Assembly (NCBI RefSeq): GCF_019175385.1
Contig: NC_083348.1
Coordinates: 44,228,950-44,292,949 of the forward strand
Origin: Lycium barbarum
Lineage: Eukaryota > Streptophyta > Magnoliopsida > Solanales > Solanaceae
Direction: 5' to 3'
Length of the DNA: 64,000 bases
The notes below the pieces were generated by a model. It saw only the letters and a program-made list of their open reading frames with translations, was not told where the DNA came from and did not search any database. Below are positions 1-12,649 of this stretch, in pieces. Each line of letters begins with the position of its first letter. The stretch's first letter is position 1. The translations under genes and the position numbers were made by a program.

Positions 1-2839
1 ATCATTTAGTTCGGGTGCAGGATATATAATTAAAGCCACCGACCCTTCAGTCTGTTTCGGTGGTTAATGAGTTTCCAGATGTATTCCCGGATGAGCTTCC
101 AGTCCACCAGAGTGGGAGATTGATTTTGCCATTGACGTACTACCAGATACTAAGCCAATATCTATTTCTCCTTATAGAGTGGCACAAACTTAATTAAGGG
201 AGTTGAAGGAGCAACTAAAGTATTTGCTAGAGAAAGGTTTTATCAGGCCCAGTACATCCTCGTGGGGAGCACCCGTGTTATTTGTGAGAAATAAAGATTT
301 GATATCAAGGTATCACCAGGTAAGGGTTGAAGATAGCTTTCAAAACTAGATATTATCACTTCGAGTTTCGTGTAATGTCTTTTTGGTTGACGAATGCACT
401 GGCGGTATTTATGGATCTGATGAATAGCATATTCAGACCCTTCTTAGACATATTTGTGATTGTATTTATCGACGATATTCTGGTATACTCTCAATCAGAA
501 GTGGAACATGCAGATCATTTACGTGTTGTCCTTAGAGTTCTTCAGGCTCGGAAGTTATATGCAAAGTTCTCTAAATGTGAGTTCCGGCTGGACTCTGTGA
601 CTTTTCTGTAGCATGTAATCTTAACTGACAGTATCCGGGTGGATACGCAGAAGATAGAAGCCGTAAAGACTTAGCCGAGACCTAAAACACCCATGAAAGT
701 CCGCAGTTTTCTGGGCTTGGCAGGTTATTATAGGTGATTTCTAGAGGGTTTTTCTTGTATTTCTACACCACTGACGAAGCTGACTCAGACTCAGTTAAGT
801 TTCAATGGATGGATTCTTGTGAGCGTAATTTTCAAGATTTGAAGAACAGATTGACTTCGGCCCCGGTTCTGACACTTCCGGAGGGATCGGAAGGCTATGT
901 TATCTATTGTGATACTTCAGGTGTCAGGATAAGTTGTGTATTACTGCAGCACAGTAGAGTTATAGCTTATGCATCAAGGCAGTTGAGGAAGCATGAGAAA
1001 AACTACCCAACACATGATCTAGAGTTAGCCGCGGTGATTCATGCATTAAAGATGTGGAGGCATTACTTGTATGGCATGCATATTAATATTTTTACATACC
1101 ATAAGAGTCTCCAGTATATTTTCAACCAAAAGTAGTTGAATTTGCATCAAAGGCAAAGGTTGGAGTTATTGAAAGATTATGATGTTAATATCCTGTATCA
1201 TCCCGGGAAGGCGAACGTAGAAGCCAATGCCCTTAGCCGCAAATCTATGGGTGGCCTATCCAATATTCAGCCAGAGAAAAGGGAACTAGTTCGTGAGCTT
1301 CAGCGGTTAGCCAGCCTAAGAATTTGGGCGATACGGGAGTTACTATTCCGGATTCGACATTCTCATCTCTAACGGCTGAAGTTAAGGAGCGCTAGTACGA
1401 GGATCCTATGCTGATTCATTATAGAGATACAGCCCCTCAGATGAAAAAGTCATCATTTAAGATTTCTGCAGATGGATTTCTCAGATATAGAGGCAGACTG
1501 TGTGTCCCTGATATTGCAGCGTTATGTTGTCAAATTTTTGGAAAGACTCATTACTCCCGTTATTCCATTCATCTCGGGAAGATAAAGATGTATCATGATA
1601 TAAAGAAAGTTTTCTAGTGGGGCGGAATGAAGAAAGACATAGCAGAGTTCATAGCCTAGTGTCCTAACTATCAACAGGTGAAGATTGAGCATCAGAAGCC
1701 CGGTTGATTATTGCAGACTATTGAGATTCCAATGTGGAAATAGGAGGTAATCAATGGTTATTTCATTACAGGTTTGCCTCGTTCTCAGTGTAAGTTCGAT
1801 TCTATATGAGTGATTATTGATAGACTTACAAAATCAGCTCATTTTCTACCTGTCCGGACTACTTACTTAGCCGAAGACTATGTGAAACTCTATATTAGGG
1901 AGATAGTACAACTCCATAGTGTTCCGGCATCTATCATTTTCGATAGGGGTGCGCAATTTATAGCCAACTTCGGGAGGTCCTTCCAGAAGGGTTGGGGACT
2001 CAGGTGAGTCTTAGTACCGCATTTCACCCCCAGACAGATGGACAAGCTGGGTGTACTATTCAGACCCTAGAGGATATGCAACATGCATGTGTATTAGACT
2101 TCGGAGGTAGCTGGATGATCATTTGCCACTTACTGGGTTCGCGTATAATAATAGATATCATTCTAGTATCCAGATGGCCCCGTATGAGCCTTTATATGGG
2201 CAAAGGTGTAGATCACCTACTGGATGGTTCGAAGTGGGAGAGACTAAGTTAGTAGGGCCAGATCTGATTTAGGAAGCAGTGGAAAAAGTTAAGCTAATTC
2301 GGGATCGATTTTTGGCAGCTCAAAGTCGTTAGAGGTCTTATATAAATAATCACCGATGAGAGTTAGACTTCCAAGTTGATGACTATGTATTCTTGAAAGT
2401 GTCGCCTATGGAAGGCGTTATGAGGTTTAGTAAGAAGGGTAAACTTAGTCCTCGGTACATTGGACCTTACAAGATTATACATAGAGTGGGCCAGGTGGCC
2501 TATGAAATAGATCTATCATCGGACTTAGAGTCAGTCCATCCAGTCTTCTAGGTATCAATACTTCATATGTGTATTTGATACCCTTCCAGAATTGTACATG
2601 TTGATGATGTTCAGGTCACCGAGCAACTATCATATGAAGAAGTTCCCATTGCCATTCTAGATAGTCAAATTCGGTTATTAAGGACTAAGGATGTAGCTTC
2701 AGTTATAGTTCTTTGGAGGAACAAGAATGTGGAGGAAAAGACTTGGGAAGTTGAGGAAGATATGAGATCCAGGTATCCACACTTATTTCCACTTCAAGAG
2801 GAGGTCCAGACAAAGACACCATTACCTCCACGTGCGTAG
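1..2839 (+). pseudogene. Ty3/gypsy chromovirus pol remnant (RT, RNase H, integrase, chromodomain)
   Basis: This is the 3' part of a retrotransposon polyprotein, read in pieces on the plus strand. Reverse transcriptase runs from about 70 to 650 and keeps the FIDD catalytic box (about 467-478). RNase H lies at about 860-1,140, with a YASRQL block. An integrase zinc-binding remnant is at 1,490-1,700. The integrase core is at about 1,800-2,110, with STAFHPQTDGQ. A C-terminal chromodomain-like stretch at about 2,590-2,800 (VLWRNKNVEEKTWE) places it among the chromoviruses, of Tekay/Del type by inference. The frame is broken many times, for example by stops near 193, 609, 674 and 1,133. About 40 codons between WGAPVLFV and YHQVRV are missing, including the usual IDYRxLN block. 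It ends at TAG 2,837-2,839 and cannot make an active polyprotein. The element's 5' part lies left of the window. Confidence 0.93.
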
Positions 2840-3036
2840 TATTTCATTTCTTATAATTATTGGTCGTGTGAGGCCATTTTTGTTATTACTTGTTGTTGCC
2901 CTGTGTGGCGTTGTATGGTTTAGGTTGCGATGTGGCAGGTTGGTAGTGGTTCAGTTACAGGGGAGACTATGCCAAAAAATTTATAGACTTTCTGGAGGCT
3001 AACAGTCGAGGACGAATGTTTCTAAGGGAGGAGGAA

Positions 3037-5215
3037 TGTTACACCTTGTGGTTTTATACAATAAGATTTGTTGTATGTTAGTTGTCTTAATTTTGGACAC
3101 CGGGATTTGCTTCGAGGTCATACGAGGTTGGACATGTTTAACTTATGCTAATAAGTGTTTAAGTTCATGTTTGGAAGTTACGGAAGGATTAGAGAATAAG
3201 TGAATCGAAGCGGGAAGGTTCGTCAAAAGTTGTTTTTGGAAAATATAATATATGGACCATATAAGTGGGATATGGTCCGTATTTTGAGATATGAACCATA
3301 TTTAAGGATTATAAAAATTTACAGAGAAGCAGAAATTTGGGGTGGCATTATATGTCCAACTATACGGACCGTATAATGTTATACGGCCAGAAAGTTGCCT
3401 ACGGCCAAGAAATACCGGTAGTATTTTGTAAGTCGGTGGAATTTTTCTGACTTAAAGTTTGACGACCCCTCTTCATTTTAATCATTTTAAACATACCCCA
3501 AGTTCAAGAAAGCTCTAGAGACCTCTCCAAACATATTCAAACACATCTCGAAGCCTAAATCAAAGATCAAACTGAAGATCGAGGTATTTAGGGTTTCAAA
3601 GTGAGGTTTAAACTTGTCTCCTCTTCTTGAAGAAGCTTGGGTGAGTATTTTAAGGTGAAGTAATCTTGGGAATTGAAGTGTTCTTAAATTTTGAGGTAAT
3701 ATTTCATCTTAGTTTCATGCTTCTGAGTTTATTTGGTAATTATGCTAAGATTTGAGGAAAGTCATAGGGTGTTGTGTTGAAGTTGTTGTTATGAGTGGAT
3801 TATGAAAAGAGCTTTTGGGGATGAATGGAGTATAATTTGAATATAATCTTTTTATTATGATATTTTTAATGTTTAATGGTGGTTTCGGGAGTTGTTTTGG
3901 AGTTGGTGGAAGTAGATGATATATGGGAAATGTTGTCCAATTTTCATTAGCTTACCAATTACTTTAGTTTGACCTTATGAGAAGTTCCAAATACTTAACC
4001 TTAGTGTGAATCATCTTGAATGTAGATTTACAAGCTTGGGAGGATAGGCGTTAGGTAATTAAGGAGACGACAAGGTATGTTAAGGCTGTCCCTTTCTTTC
4101 TTAAGGCATGATCTTAATGATACAAACCCACACAAATGATATCGATAATATCCCTATTCCTAGAAATAATAGAGGTATATGGTTCTTGATGTTCTTATGA
4201 TATTATTGATTTTTGTCTCATGATTATGAATCTTGTCTTATGATTATGGATCATGTTTATTGTTGTTGATCTCATCTTATGGTTATTGTTCCTTCAAGGT
4301 GAGATATAGCGAGGATGATGGTTCCATAATGGAAATAGGAGGTTTACCGACCTTATGTCACTCCGATAGAGATGTAACGTTTTCCTTGGGCTATCTTACA
4401 TGCTTTATATTTATATGTAGCTATTTGCTCACACCGAGTTACGCTATAGTCGCCTGGGTATGGCACCTATTGTGCACACCACAATAGTTGGGTACGGATG
4501 GCACTGAGCCTATTATGGCCGGGTATGGATGACACCGCGCCTATCATGGCCGGGTACGATATTATATATATGTATGAAAAATGTTTTTTTTTTTTAAAGG
4601 AAAGCAGCCATGATATCCTCCTTAAGAGACATTTAGATGTACAGGTTATTTCTCTTATCTCATGTTTCTTTCATATCTTTATTGCGCCGTTATTCATTCC
4701 TTACATACTCAGTACATTATTCGTACTAACGTCCCTTTTGTTTATGGACACTGCGTTCATGCCCGCAGGTAGACAGGGTGACGGATCAGACCCTTAGACT
4801 GGTTCCTCGGTATTTGTACAGGAGCACTCCACTTGTTCCAAAGCTGCAGTTCAGTTGGTACGATTTTTTTGTGCATATATATAAGCATGGCAGGGTCCTG
4901 TCCCTTCCTTATGACGTTATGCACTCTATGTACAGGCTCGTAGATAGATATATGCAGTTAGATGTTCTGTGACCTTCTTGGTCCCTGTTGTGTTGTATCT
5001 TTGTTTTGGTAGCCTTGTCGCTTGAGAACTTGAAACCAGTTTGATGAAGGATATGTATGTATATATTTTTTGGGCTTGTGTCCCTTACGGTTTATGACAT
5101 TTGATGGTTAGCTTTATGGCCCACTCAAGTATAATGATGAAATGCATGTATGTCATATGGTACTCGATAGGTTAGCTCCGAATGCATGTCATTGTCCTCC
5201 GGTTGGGTCGTGACA
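3037..5215 (+). repeat. Chromovirus LTR, 2,179 bp, between pol and gag
   Basis: The LTR starts TGTTACACC just after a purine-rich tract (AAGGGAGGAGGA, 3,024-3,035) that serves as the plus-strand priming site of the upstream element. It ends GGGTCGTGACA just before a primer-binding site. Because pol lies directly upstream and PBS plus gag directly downstream, it is at once the 3' LTR of one copy and the 5' LTR of another. It contains palindromic CGG(A/T)CCG blocks at about 3,245-3,410. It also carries an internal module near 4,700-4,780 (TTCATGCCC...AGGTAGACAGG) that recurs in the other LTRs of this window. Confidence 0.85.
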
Positions 5216-5235
5216 AAAATTTTATCAGAGCAGTT
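5216..5235 (+). promoter_or_regulatory. Retrotransposon primer-binding site (tRNA-iMet type)
   Basis: TTTATCAGAGC follows the LTR end within a few bases. Plant Ty3/gypsy elements usually carry TGGTATCAGAGC here, complementary to the 3' end of initiator tRNA-Met. The first bases are mutated in this copy, but TATCAGAGC is intact. Confidence 0.7.
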
Positions 5236-5407
5236 CGTCCTAAGGCTGTCTACGAGCCTTGTTTAGTAGAGTCCTGTTTATGGGTGTGCAGTTCCCCACA
5301 CTTAAGCAGGAGGCTGCAGGACATTTAAGAATATTTCCTTTCTTTCTCATCTTAGATCGTGCGATAGAGCCATGTTACAAGGATTCCCTTTTTCGTGACC
5401 GTGTGTT

Positions 5408-5894
5408 ATGATTTCAGTAATGCCTGTGAAAAGGAAAGCTTCAGCGTCCCAGAAAGGCAAGTCAGTGATTGGTAGGAGAATTGGACAGGTACAACCGGTC
5501 GAGATAAAGAAGGGCAAGTTCAAGAATGAGGTTCCATCTCGATTCTCTCATACTCCGCCCGCTCCAGAGGAGCATAGAGGAGCTCTAGCCCTAACTCCAG
5601 TTCCAGCACCCCCAGTTCCTCCACCGGATACCTCAAGCCAGGAGACGAGAGAGGATATTTAGTTACAGTTAGTAGCTGCTCAAGCCCAGCGACAGGGTAC
5701 GGGTCATGGTGATAGGGTTGTTAGTGCCAGAGTTTGAGATCTTATTAATATAAACCCTCCAGAATTCTTTGGGTTGAAGTTAGATGAGGACCCGCAAAAC
5801 TTTATAGATGGGATGTTGAGGACATTACGAGTGATGCATGCTTCAGACACTGAGTCAATGGAATTGGCTTCCTATAGATTGTGGGATGTTTCTT
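5408..5894 (+). pseudogene. Chromovirus gag, 5' fragment, interrupted
   Basis: The ORF opens at 5,408 with a basic N-terminus (MPVKRKASASQKGK) and a proline-rich stretch, then stops at 5,660. The same or a nearby frame resumes with NPPEFFGL and DPQNFIDGMLRTLRVM, the conserved capsid start of plant chromovirus gag. It is cut at 5,895 by a solo LTR insertion. The rest of gag does not reappear at the other side of that insertion (12,155), so the downstream part has been lost or lies elsewhere. It follows the LTR and primer-binding site in the normal order. Confidence 0.82.
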
Positions 5895-7614
5895 CGTCAC
5901 GACCCGACTAGGGGCCATGACGGGTACCCGGGGCTAACCACCGAGCACCACTCATTCCCTTACTTATCATACTCATATCATAAGAAAGCCATTTCTCAAT
6001 TGGAAACATAATTACTTTTATATACATAAGCCTTTCGGCTATCAAAATAATACACACATGCCTATATGCATATCAAAATAATACACACATGCCTATATGC
6101 ATATATACACTTATCAAAATCATGAGACCATACTACCCACACATACGTATCTACGAGCCTCTACTAGAGTACTAGACATATGGATGGGACAGGACCCCGT
6201 CGTGCCCAAAACATACATGTACAAACAATAGTAACTCAATGGCACCTCCGGAATAATAGAGTGATATCAACACTCTGTTTATCGACTTCTACAAATCTGG
6301 GTCGCCTCCCTGTCTACCTGTGGGCATGAACGTAGCGTCCAAAGAAAACAAACATCAGTACGAATATTGTACTAAGTATGTAAGGCATGAATGAGATGAA
6401 CATAATAGAGAATCATAGGACATGAAATGAAGACATAACCTACGTAACTTTTAAAGGAGGATACCTTTCATGCCTATATCATATATTATCACAGTACATG
6501 TATCGTCATAGCTCATACACATTAAACATTATCCGTATACGGCCACGTAGTGGCTTGACAATATCGCATACATATTTTCCAGGCTTTTCCTACATATATC
6601 ATATTCACGTCTATATCATGTACATATCCTTATCATATACATATTCATATCATATACATATTCATAGCATATACATATTTATATCATATACATACCTGGC
6701 CAACCAAGGCTTCAGGGTTACACGTACCTGGCCAACCAAGGCTTCAGGGTTATACATACCTGGCCCTACCAAGGCCTCAGGGTTATATCTACCTTGGCCT
6801 ACCAAGGCTTCAGGGTTATCCGTACCCAACTGCAGAGGTGCGCGCGCGTTACATAAATATATATATATATATATACATTCTACCCGGCCATATAAGCTCG
6901 AGGTTTCATAATAGCCATACATACGCACATATATGCATAAAAGCCCATAACTATCTTTAGTGTCATCACTATTATCACCGTCATCATTATCATCATCACT
7001 ATCAACATCGTCATTATTATCATCACATATATCCCATAAACTTATCATAACTTTTCATAGAGCGTACATTTGGATTTAAACACAATCTATGAAAATCGCA
7101 TCGTATTCGTAGCATGAACTTCGTAATAATATCGCATAATAGACTTTATAATCTCTAACTTAGGCTCATCATTACCATCATCGTATCTATAGCATATCTC
7201 TTACCTTTATCTCATATGAAATCCTCTATGAACATAGACTCGTAACTTTTCGGAGTATTAGTCATAAGACATGTATTAGAGCTTATAGACAGTCTATAAC
7301 AATGTCGGGGTGACATAAGGTCGAGAGCCCCCGATTCCATTATGGAGCATTCATAAGCATTATGCCTCACCTTGAAGGAATTAGCATATAAGGTGAGTGT
7401 AGTCAATGAACAACATCAATGGATCGTAATATGGATCATTATCCTTGTAGAACCATAATATTATAGGCCTTAGAATCCTTAGACTTAGACTCATCATCAT
7501 CATTACCGCATTCGTAACATACCTCTTATCTTATCCCATATGGCTATTCATAAACATAGGCTCTTAGTTTTCCGGAAGGTAGGAAAGTCATGGAGAGGCA
7601 AGGGAAATACTATC

Positions 7615-10600
7615 TGTCACGACCCATCCCCGTAGGCCGTGACTAGTGGCCGGACTAGGCACTCCTACGCGCTCATTTACCAGATACAACATACAGACGA
7701 CTCGTACATAAATGAATATCAGACGGGGCTCCACACTGGTGCCTACAACCATATATACTGCATAGAAGCCGGCAAGGCTATCATACTATACATAACGTAC
7801 CGAAGCATACATACACGCGGCCGATAGGGCCGCCACGGCGGATGGGCCGCCCAAACACTATTTACACAACGCGTCCAAACAAAACTGTACATTACCCACG
7901 TCTATGTCTACAGACCTCTAACACGGATCAACAGAATCAGATGGCGGGACAGGGCCCCGCCGTACCCTGAATAAACATAAACATACACATCGGAAGAGTA
8001 TGTACCCAAAACGTCGGCTCCGGAACAAAGGGAGCACTCCGAACCGCAAAAGGGAAATCCTACGCCAGTGGGTCACCAAAACGTGAATCTGTACCTGCGG
8101 GTATGAAACGCAGCCCCCGAAGAAAGGGGGGTCAGTACGAAAGATGTACTGAGTATGCAAAGCATGAAGTACAGAAAACGAAGACATAACCGAAGTAAAA
8201 TGTACAGAAGGTGAGCATAATAGCCAGAATACCAAAGTGTTGCATCTGACGTACAAATCATACATAAAAGGTTTCGGAAGGCAAATACGGCAATTAAAAT
8301 GCCAAAATACTTTGCTTTCTTTTGAAAAACATTTCCGTCTCATACACACAGAAAATCAAACACACAATTACCGCGGTCAAAAGTCCAGCGGTCACTATCA
8401 CACATACCGCGACCAAGTGTCCAGCGGTTAGCATCCCAAACTCGACATACCGCGGTCAGGGGTCCAGCGGTCAATGTCGCAGATACCGCGGTCAGGGGTC
8501 CAGCGGTCAACATCACATAGTGCGGCATACCGCGGTCAGGGGTCCAGCGGTCAATGTCGCACACACCGCGGTCAGGGGTCCAGCGGTCAATATCACATAG
8601 TGCGTACAATAATATAAATGCCAACTTTATTACTTTCCAAATATAAATCACAAATGCCAGAATCATGCATCACACAAGAATCGTATATCAGGAAAAATAC
8701 AGAAGGTGAGTAGCTTATCCAGAATATCAGAATACTTACTTTTATATCATACAAGAATAGCTCAAGTGAGACAAACGAAGGAAGTTTCGGAACTTGTGGG
8801 CCCACCTCGGGTCAAGTCGAGGTGGCGGATATAAATTACAAACATTGGACTCTATGGAGTTATCCATGAAGGTTTCAAAGCGAGTCTATCACGTCTGTAC
8901 GGGTTATGGATGTTTGAACAGTTTTCCAGCAAAACTTAAGGGCTATAATTCACTTGTGCTGAATGAATAGTACCAAAATTCAGACTCGCATTTCTATGAG
9001 CAGAATAACCCACGAGGCTCAAATCCGAATCTAGTACACCTAGGACATGCCAAGAGAAGAAAAGGGTAGCTTTACATACCTTAGTTGCGCCTTACGCTTG
9101 CTCAAATTCAATTCCCGTTTCGCCCAAAACCTACAATTGGTCATAGTTACCAATTATGAGTTGCTAGTTTTTAGCAATTCAAACTTAAGTCTATATTTGT
9201 CTACCGAAATTTCGGCAGCACTTCCCCTATACATATAGCATCCCCGAGACTTAGCTCGGCCCAATATATCAACAACAACAACCCAACAATCCAACAACAC
9301 CAACAATTACCACACAACGCACTATAACATAAATAATCCTCTTTTCTATATAGTTCAACAACTTCCATTCCAACTTCACACTATCAAACTAATATCAACA
9401 TTTTCCATATCCATTAACTAATTCAAGATCATTACAATACGCTTTGAAAGCATTTCATATCATTTCTACAAACTATTCACAAGATATACAAAATATACAA
9501 ACTTTCCACCAAAACCATAATCCACCTAAACTTCCAATCTTCAACATAAACATCCACAACATATTCTTATCTTCCAATTTCATTTACAACCACAACAAAT
9601 TGCATCTTACAACTTCATTCTCATAATTACATAAACTATAATAAAATCACATACTTTCCGACAACCACTTAACAACAATTTTCTCATGCCAACTAGAACC
9701 ATTAACCTTCCATTTTCATCACAGGACTACAACAACACAATTAACATACTAAATAAAATAAATTCATCTCCTCTCCAACACTCACCACATTCGGCCACAT
9801 ACAAGCACACCCATAACACATCAATTTCACACTTTTATTCATTTCCACATGCTACAACATATATATATAATTCTTCCAATATAAAAGAGTAAGATTCTTA
9901 CCTTTTCTTCAAATTTCAACTCGCCGTAAACGTTGTCCTCTTGCTTAACTAATTATGCCACGTCGAAGAGCATCTTGAACTTGTTAGGAATTCAAGAGGA
10001 ACAAGATTTTTGAACCAAGATTGGAAGCTAGAATTTTTTTTTTCTTTCCTTTCTCTCTTTCTCTTGGCCGTAGGCCTTTCTTATTTTTTTTTCTCTCAAT
10101 TGTTCTTGAAGCTTCTTACAAAATGATGACTTAGCCCCTCCTTTCTTATATTTATCACAATATGTTACAACTTGGGCTTGGGCCAAGGCCTCTTGGCCGG
10201 CCACCCCCCTCAAATTTGGGCCTCTTCTCTTATTTTTTTTTTGGGCCAACCCGGTTGGTCACGAGTTGGGCCTAGCCCACTGACCTTTCGACCTTAAAAC
10301 ATCTATATCTCCTTGTACCGACGTCGCCTGAGAACCCACAACCTATGGTTGGAAAGCTAATTCAATTACCTACAACTTCTATTTCTTGGTAGTTTTCCAA
10401 ATTCCAAACGCATAATACCGTTTTTGCCCCTCGAAGTCAAGTCACCCGAAAACGTTTTCTTAAAAATATTCGTTTGGAGGGCTTCCACTTTGATTTGGCC
10501 CAAGAGCCCTTCACGAGTTGTGTTTAATTTTACATATGCGATTCATATAACTTGTCACATGTTCCAAAAAAAAAAATCTTGACGTGTGGGCCCCACCTCA

Positions 10601-10641
10601 GCTTACAAATAATCCGACGTTCGAAATTACGGGATATAACA
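7615..10641 (-). mobile_element. Nested solo LTR (Ty3/gypsy), 3,027 bp, minus strand
   Basis: The plus-strand ends are TGTCACGACCC and GATATAACA (TG...CA). A perfect 5-bp target duplication, CTATC, lies at 7,610-7,614 and 10,642-10,646. It contains the conserved internal module (reverse complement of AGGTA...GAACACAGC type) near 8,095-8,155. A tandem of CCGCGGTCAGGGGTCCAGCGGTCA-type units lies at about 8,370-8,600. A C-rich, G-poor stretch with many CAACA words lies at 9,250-9,880. It inserted into an older solo LTR, giving relative ages. Confidence 0.92.
8365..8600. repeat. Tandem palindromic CCGCGG/CCAGCGG repeat inside LTR
   Basis: Five to six units of roughly 35-50 bp each contain ACCGCGGTC followed by a GTCCAGCGGTC block. 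CCGCGG is self-complementary, and the two blocks of each unit can pair. It sits at the same relative position, soon after the LTR 5' end, as the ACGGWCCGTA palindromes of the other LTRs here. Confidence 0.8.
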
Positions 10642-12158
10642 CTATCATAGGAATCATATAAGGATTATTAGCTTCGTAGGAATATCATATCATGAGCTTT
10701 ATGACTTCTAGACTTAGATTCATCATCGGTATCGTAGTATTCGTAACGTATCTCTTTTCTTTGTCTCATATGAAGTTTCTTTATACTCGTAGATTCATAG
10801 TTCCCAATATGTAGGAAAATCATAGAGAGATAGGAGGATTCATACCATATGATTCATGCCATATAAAGAAAGGACTAGCCTCACATACCTCTTTCGTTTA
10901 ACAATTTCCATCGCTTGGTAGTTCTCCTTCAATGCTCACGTTTCTACCTTCAAGAGAATTCGCATTCACATTAGCTAATCGATTACATGAACGTGCTTAC
11001 TAAAGCTGGAGAAAATTGGGCAGCATTTCCTTTGTTTAAACAACCTTTCCCATATTGTATATCAACTCCCAAACATTCATAATAACGTTCACAATATCAT
11101 AACCAACAATCTTCATTCATCTACATTACCCTCGTCTCACAATTCCACTTCAATTCATCCATAATCTTGGTCATAGTATACTAGTACGTTTTCTTGCATA
11201 TAATGCTTATCTCGTGTTCTCAATATCATCTATAACATACTTATAATCACAACATATTAATATTCACAACTCATTCCAACTACTACTCAAAATCTCATTA
11301 TTCTCTTGTTTATGACCCGTTTCCTATATCCTTCTACAATCCAAGTGTTTCAACTTTCAAATACCTTAAACAACATGTAAATACCATAAAACTTACCTTA
11401 TATGGTGTGGGAATGAACCTTGAGTGCAAACACTTCACTTGAGCAAAACCCTAGTTTCACCTTCACTTGGATTCTTTGTCTTGGATGAACTTTAATGAGT
11501 TTCTTACATTTGATTCACTTGGTTTGATGTAATTGATCATAAATACCCCTTGAATTCTTGTTGGAGAAGTGTAGAGAGATGTTTTAGAGAGAAGGGGTGT
11601 GAAGGAAAAATGGAATGAAATGAAACTTGAACCCTTATTATTACACAATTCTGTCCCGACGCATTTATACGGCCACACATACGGTCCGTACAATTTATAC
11701 GGTCCGTATGTGTGACCGTATAATGGTTCCAGTGGAGTATCTTCTCTGGACAGGTTATACGGCCATACCTATGGTCCGTATCTTTTGTACGGTCCGTATA
11801 ATGGACCGTACAATCCACAGTTTTCCAAAAATCATTTTCGTTGACTCGTTTGATCTCCAATCCTTATGGAACCTTCTTGACACTTGTTTATCACTTCATT
11901 AACAATCTAGGGGACGTTATAACTCTTCTCCAAAGCATCATTAATTCATCGTTAATTCTTTATTCGTAAATCCTTTCTGATACATCTCGCATGTCTTGCC
12001 TCCTCTTGCAACTTTCTTCTCTTACTTCGAATGTCTTTGAAATCTCATTTAGAATCATCGAATGTTATTTCTTACTCATCAAAACATCGCATACGTTTCA
12101 CCCTTCGTTAGTCTATTCACTGTGCATAAACGAAAAAAAATTCGAGGTGTAACATTCT

Positions 12159-12649
12159 TGTCACGACCCAAACCCATGGACCATGACGAGTGCCCGATCA
12201 CTGCTGACCAAGCACCCCTAAACTCGTACTTGTCATATGTTGAATAACCTGGTGGCCCATTTCTAACTCATATATGAGCGATAGCATTTTCTGCAAAATT
12301 TATGCAATAAACTCTGTCTCGAAAAACTCATAATTTATACACGTGGATATGTATTAACTCATCCGGAACCTCCCGAACACAAACCATATATGCTTTTTGA
12401 TTGTAAACCACGTTACGGACTCAACGATGACCTCGGAATTCCCAAAAGAGATCAGTTTAACCCGGTGTTGAACAAGTCAACCCCAACACTGTGAAATTAA
12501 GCCTTCACTTCAGACTTAAAACATCCTCGAAGGCCTTGGGACCCAAACCAATGACTTCACTAAGTCATAGGTCGTACTATGGGACTCGGGCAAAGGGTCA
12601 ACAAGATTAAATGGGTCAAAATACTATAATGACCAAATGGGTCGTTACA
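12159..12649 (-). mobile_element. Short LTR-like sequence, about 491 bp, minus strand
   Basis: It begins TGTCACGACCC directly at the target duplication of the preceding solo LTR and ends GGGTCGTTACA. Read on the minus strand this is TGTAACGACCC...GGGTCGTGACA, a start and end style common for plant gypsy LTRs. The ends are therefore near-perfect 11-bp inverted repeats. No matching target duplication was found (ATTCT left, CCGGC right) and there is no coding sequence. Confidence 0.55.

Larger units (their letters stand above)
5895..12154 (-). mobile_element. Solo LTR (Ty3/gypsy), minus strand, carrying a nested solo LTR
   Basis: Read on the minus strand it begins TGTTACACCTCG at 12,154 and ends GGGTCGTGACG at 5,895; the final CA has decayed to CG. 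TTCTT flanks both sides (5,890-5,894 and 12,155-12,159) as a 5-bp target duplication. Without the nested 3,027-bp LTR and its 5-bp duplication the length is about 3.23 kb. It contains palindromic ACGGTCCGTA blocks near 11,660-11,815, and a microsatellite-like (AT)n at about 6,859-6,875. No coding domains are present, so it is a recombined solo LTR. Confidence 0.85.

Noticed and set aside
6498..7048. Overlapping 137- and 128-codon frames on both strands
   Set aside because: They lie inside a solo LTR, are driven by ATAC and GGCTTCAGGGTTA repeats, and match no domain.
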